Assembly: GCA_002343395.1 (NCBI GenBank)
Contig: DDSN01000119.1
Coordinates: 1 to 17,222 of the forward strand
Reading direction: 5' to 3'
Source: Hyphomonadaceae bacterium UBA2389
GTDB taxonomy: Bacteria; Pseudomonadota; Alphaproteobacteria; Caulobacterales; Aquidulcibacteraceae
Length of the DNA stretch: 17,222 nt
This document shows, piece by piece, positions 15,489 through 17,222 of the stretch (position 1 is its first letter; each line of letters starts with the position of its first letter). The notes under the pieces are model-generated. The model ran no database searches and was not told where the DNA came from. It was given only the letters and a program-made list of their open reading frames with translations. The position numbers were made by a program, and so were the translations under genes.

Positions 15489-16235
15489 TCACGCTGCGTC
15501 CGGTGCCTTTCCATAGAACGTCTCCATCCATTCGGTCTTCAGGTCGACGAACGTGGTCGCAACGTCAGAGAATTTAATCACGAACGCTTCGTCATCCGTC
15601 CTCGCCATGGCGACAATGATCTCGCCCGCTTGAACGGCGAGCCGTCCCATTTCTGAGCTGACCGCTTCCAGCGCATTCGGGTCCACGAACGGCGTGTTGG
15701 TCGCATCAAGACCCTTGGGCCTTAGCATGTTGACAGAGACCATGCTGGCGTGCCCCGCGAGCTCGGAGAACTGCTGATAGAGAAGGGCGCGCTTCTTTGT
15801 GGTGTATCCGTCGCGGGCGTCGAGCTCTTCACGCACTTTCACTGGTTTGAAGTCCCGCAACCTTTCCTCCCTCGTCGCGTTGCGCCATGTGGTGATGGCT
15901 GCGCTGTTCGTGCGGAAGAAATCGAGCAGGAACACGGTCTCCAGGATGTCGCGCAAAATCTGCGCGCTGAAGAGGTAATAGCCCGACAGCATGAGCTTGG
16001 TGGCGGCCGCCAGCGCATTGAACACGCGCAAGCTGAGCATCAGCACGACTTTGAAGTCTTCGTCAGTGGTCCGGTACTGACGGAACACGTCGAAAGCATC
16101 CATGGCCAGCTCGGTGATCTGGAAATGCAGCACCAGCTTGGGGCTGGCTTCTACCAGTTCAATCGACTTTCCGCGGAGCACTTCCTCGCCCTGGTGGAGG
16201 AGGATCAAATTTGAAGGCATTTTCTCTGTTGACAT
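15489..16235 (-). CDS. helical protein of unknown family, HEPN/DUF5677-like, 248 aa
   Basis: I do not recognise this protein with certainty. It is mostly helical and soluble, with no signal peptide. The hydrophobic segments around 63-103 (VVLMLSLRVFNALAAATKLM, then LFSAQILRDILETVFLLDFF) are amphipathic helices and not clear membrane spans. R95-D-I-L-E99 in the middle of a helix and the later ELAGHAS (H162) resemble the R...H layout of HEPN-fold and DUF5677-like proteins, some of which are RNases or partners of defence NTPases. No classic RxxxxH motif is seen, so RNase activity is not claimed. It is the first gene of a probable two-gene operon with the STAND NTPase. The ATG at 16235 has no Shine-Dalgarno but has a -10-like box 6 bases upstream, so the mRNA may be leaderless; the Met codon at residue 6 is a possible alternative. 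Confidence 0.75.
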   Translation of the reverse strand: MSTEKMPSNLILLHQGEEVLRGKSIELVEASPKLVLHFQITELAMDAFDVFRQYRTTDEDFKVVLMLSLRVFNALAAATKLMLSGYYLFSAQILRDILETVFLLDFFRTNSAAITTWRNATREERLRDFKPVKVREELDARDGYTTKKRALLYQQFSELAGHASMVSVNMLRPKGLDATNTPFVDPNALEAVSSEMGRLAVQAGEIIVAMARTDDEAFVIKFSDVATTFVDLKTEWMETFYGKAPDAA

Positions 16236-16241
16236 GGGTAG

Positions 16242-16247
16242 AGAATA
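16242..16247 (-). promoter_or_regulatory. -10-like box TATTCT of the 248-aa gene
   Basis: On the minus strand TATTCT is followed by six bases (CTACCC) and then the ATG. A start site about 7 bases after the box would fall on the ATG itself and give a leaderless mRNA, in agreement with the absence of a Shine-Dalgarno. The -35 region at 17-bp spacing (TTCGGG) is poor. Confidence 0.4.
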
Positions 16248-16248
16248 C

Positions 16249-16274
16249 GCGATTCGCGCCGAGGCCCGAATCGC
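16249..16274. promoter_or_regulatory. 8+8-bp inverted repeat, possible operator
   Basis: GCGATTCG (16249-16256) and CGAATCGC (16267-16274) are perfect inverted copies separated by 10 bases. They lie directly upstream of the -10-like box and cover the spacer and -35 region, where a repressor dimer would block transcription. The 18-bp centre-to-centre arm spacing is near two helical turns less 3 bp. No regulator gene is adjacent. Confidence 0.5.
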
Positions 16275-16443
16275 CGAGTGGGCCTGCTAGATTGTCCCCT
16301 CTGGGCCCGGCCGGGCGGATCGTGTCTTCTTGGGATCACACAGGTGCCCCGGCGAGGCGCCAGGGATCGACGCCCGCAGGGCCGCGACGCGCTTTCTCTC
16401 TGCAGCACCAGCGCGGCGCGGTCGCGAAGTGACGAGAGCCCGG

Positions 16444-16460
16444 CCCGCGCAGCGCGCGGG
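16444..16460 (-). terminator. GC hairpin after the HNH gene
   Basis: A perfect 7-bp stem CCCGCGC/GCGCGGG with a 3-base loop lies 10 bases beyond the stop of the HNH gene. There is no U-tract, so termination is only suggested by position and stability. Confidence 0.35.
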
Positions 16461-16470
16461 GGCGCCCAAA

Positions 16471-16776
16471 TCACTCCCGCTTCTCAAACCCTCTCCCTCT
16501 CAGCGTCGCCCCATACTTCTTTCGCCGCTCATACTGAGACATCGTCGTCCCATTCAGCCGCTTCATCTTGGCGATAGCCTTCACGTCCCGCAGCGTCTTC
16601 ACCTTGTGGCATGGTCTGCACATGAGCTGATCCGGCTTGCCCGGATGGATCGCGTTCGGCGTCGAGTGCTCAGCAATCAGGCCTTCGGTCGCTTTGCAGC
16701 CACGCACGCAACACTTGCCGCGCTGGCGCTTCAAGAGCGCGTCGTACTCGCGCGTTGTGAGATAGAGGCGGGGCAT
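16471..16776 (-). CDS. small HNH-type zinc-finger endonuclease-like protein, 101 aa
   Basis: The protein begins MPRLYLTTREYDALLKRQRG. Cys residues at 22, 23 and 27 and C53-R-P-C56-H57 can hold a zinc ion, around AEHS (H37), N41 and H57. This is the general layout of HNH nucleases (C..C, [D/E]H, N, CxxCH, KT). The first acidic position is Glu and not the common Asp. Such small HNH proteins are frequent in phages and phage-derived islands, where they nick DNA or help packaging. I chose the ATG at 16776 and not the longer frame from 16839, because GGGAG lies 8 bases upstream and because the longer start would overlap the SSB-like gene. The basic tail (RRKKYGATLRGRGFEKRE) probably binds DNA. It is probably co-transcribed with the SSB-like gene, which ends 59 bases upstream. 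Confidence 0.75.
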   Translation of the reverse strand: MPRLYLTTREYDALLKRQRGKCCVRGCKATEGLIAEHSTPNAIHPGKPDQLMCRPCHKVKTLRDVKAIAKMKRLNGTTMSQYERRKKYGATLRGRGFEKRE

Positions 16777-16835
16777 CGCGCCGCTCCCGAGAAAAGAGAA
16801 GCTGGCGCCGCCGAAGCGACGCCAGCGATCGGGCC

Positions 16836-17177
16836 TCACGCCGCTTCAGCGGTTTCCGCCATCCCCTTCGAGCGCACATGGCCTTCGCCCGGATCGACGG
16901 CGACGAAGACCTTACCGGTCCACTTGCCAGAAGCCTTGTCCTTCCAGCGGTCGTGACGGAGCTGGCCGGTGATCTCTGCGATGACGCCGGCGCGCATCGC
17001 TTTGGCGGCTGCTGCGGCCTTCGGACAATTGATCTCGACGGTGAAGCGGTCGGCGCGCTCGCCGCTTGGCGCTTCGATCCAGAGCGAGACGATTTCGATC
17101 GAGCCATTACGGACTTCGATGGTGCGGATCTTCGGCGCATCGACGAGTTTGCCGAGGAGGGTGACGCGGTTGGTCAT
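16836..17177 (-). CDS. SSB-like OB-fold single-stranded DNA-binding protein, 113 aa
   Basis: The start MTNRVTLLGKLVDAPKIRTI is typical of the first strand of an SSB OB-fold. A later SIEIVSLWIEAPSGERADRF and FTVEINCPKAAAAA with VIAEITGQLRHDRW follow the family order (strand, then the GxL.xxxW segment). The gene is short, about 113 aa, and lacks the acidic DDDIPF-type tail used by housekeeping SSB to bind partner proteins; it ends in MAETAEAA. This is common in phage or island copies. The ATG at 17177 has CGGAG 8 bases upstream. Its likely role is protecting single-stranded DNA of a mobile element during replication or transfer. It is probably the first visible gene of an operon with the HNH gene; more of the operon may lie right of the window. 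Confidence 0.8.
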   Translation of the reverse strand: MTNRVTLLGKLVDAPKIRTIEVRNGSIEIVSLWIEAPSGERADRFTVEINCPKAAAAAKAMRAGVIAEITGQLRHDRWKDKASGKWTGKVFVAVDPGEGHVRSKGMAETAEAA

Positions 17178-17222
17178 GAGAAGAACTCCGGTGAGCGATC
17201 CCGGCTGATCCCGGGGCCGCGG

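Larger units (their letters stand above)
16236..16470. other. intergenic region with promoter, palindrome and hairpin
   Basis: No convincing gene lies here; open frames on both strands are low-complexity Arg/Ala/Pro-rich translations of GC-rich DNA. The stretch holds the likely promoter and 8+8 inverted repeat of the 248-aa gene (16242-16274). It also holds a perfect 12-base palindrome GCCCGGCCGGGC at 16305-16316, and a 7-bp hairpin at 16444-16460 that could end the SSB-HNH transcript. Confidence 0.5.

Noticed and set aside
1..17222. CRISPR array, tRNA or rRNA genes
   Set aside because: I saw no regular direct repeats with unique spacers except the IS ends, and no cloverleaf or ribosomal RNA sequence.

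Overview
The window looks like an accessory, defence-rich segment of a GC-rich bacterial chromosome or large mobile element. High GC, the short SSB-like and HNH genes and the small 'MAKTYKPG' protein suggest an alphaproteobacterium, but this is a weak inference: no rRNA, tRNA or core marker gene is present.

Left part (1-3209). The 3' end of a Fic-domain gene (mobile mystery protein B type) enters from the left. It converges on a small minus-strand gene for a YjzC-like protein of 62 residues. A short divergent control region holds a good sigma70-type promoter for the small gene and a TTGAC-N6-GTCAA inverted repeat. On the other side starts a coupled two-gene unit: a coiled-coil DUF2130 protein with a C-terminal PD-(D/E)xK-like core, then a ParB/Srx-fold protein.

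Centre (3492-8558). A complete type I restriction-modification operon, hsdR-hsdM-hsdS, has every junction overlapping. HsdR is of the EcoEI type. HsdS carries two target-recognition domains that resemble each other.

IS element (8816-11371). An intact IS21-family element (istA, istB on the minus strand) with 12-bp perfect terminal repeats, extra sub-terminal repeats and a perfect 6-bp target duplication (TATTAG). It sits in the gap between the convergent ends of hsdS and the next operon and breaks no recognisable gene.

Right part (11394-17177, all minus strand). A helical protein with a HEPN-like look (248 aa) is followed 33 bases downstream by a 1353-aa STAND/NACHT-like NTPase. The NTPase has an N-terminal P-loop module, a long helical middle and a C-terminal PD-(D/E)xK-type nuclease signature. 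The upstream gene has an apparently leaderless start next to an 8+8-bp inverted repeat. The pair is the best candidate for an undescribed two-gene defence system. Farther right are a small HNH protein and an SSB-like OB-fold protein, probably one operon of phage or mobile-element origin.

Together the genes suggest layered defence: modification and restriction by Hsd, a possible accessory nuclease/ParB pair, and a sensor NTPase-nuclease that could act as an abortive or second-line system. These joint roles are inference from gene content and layout.
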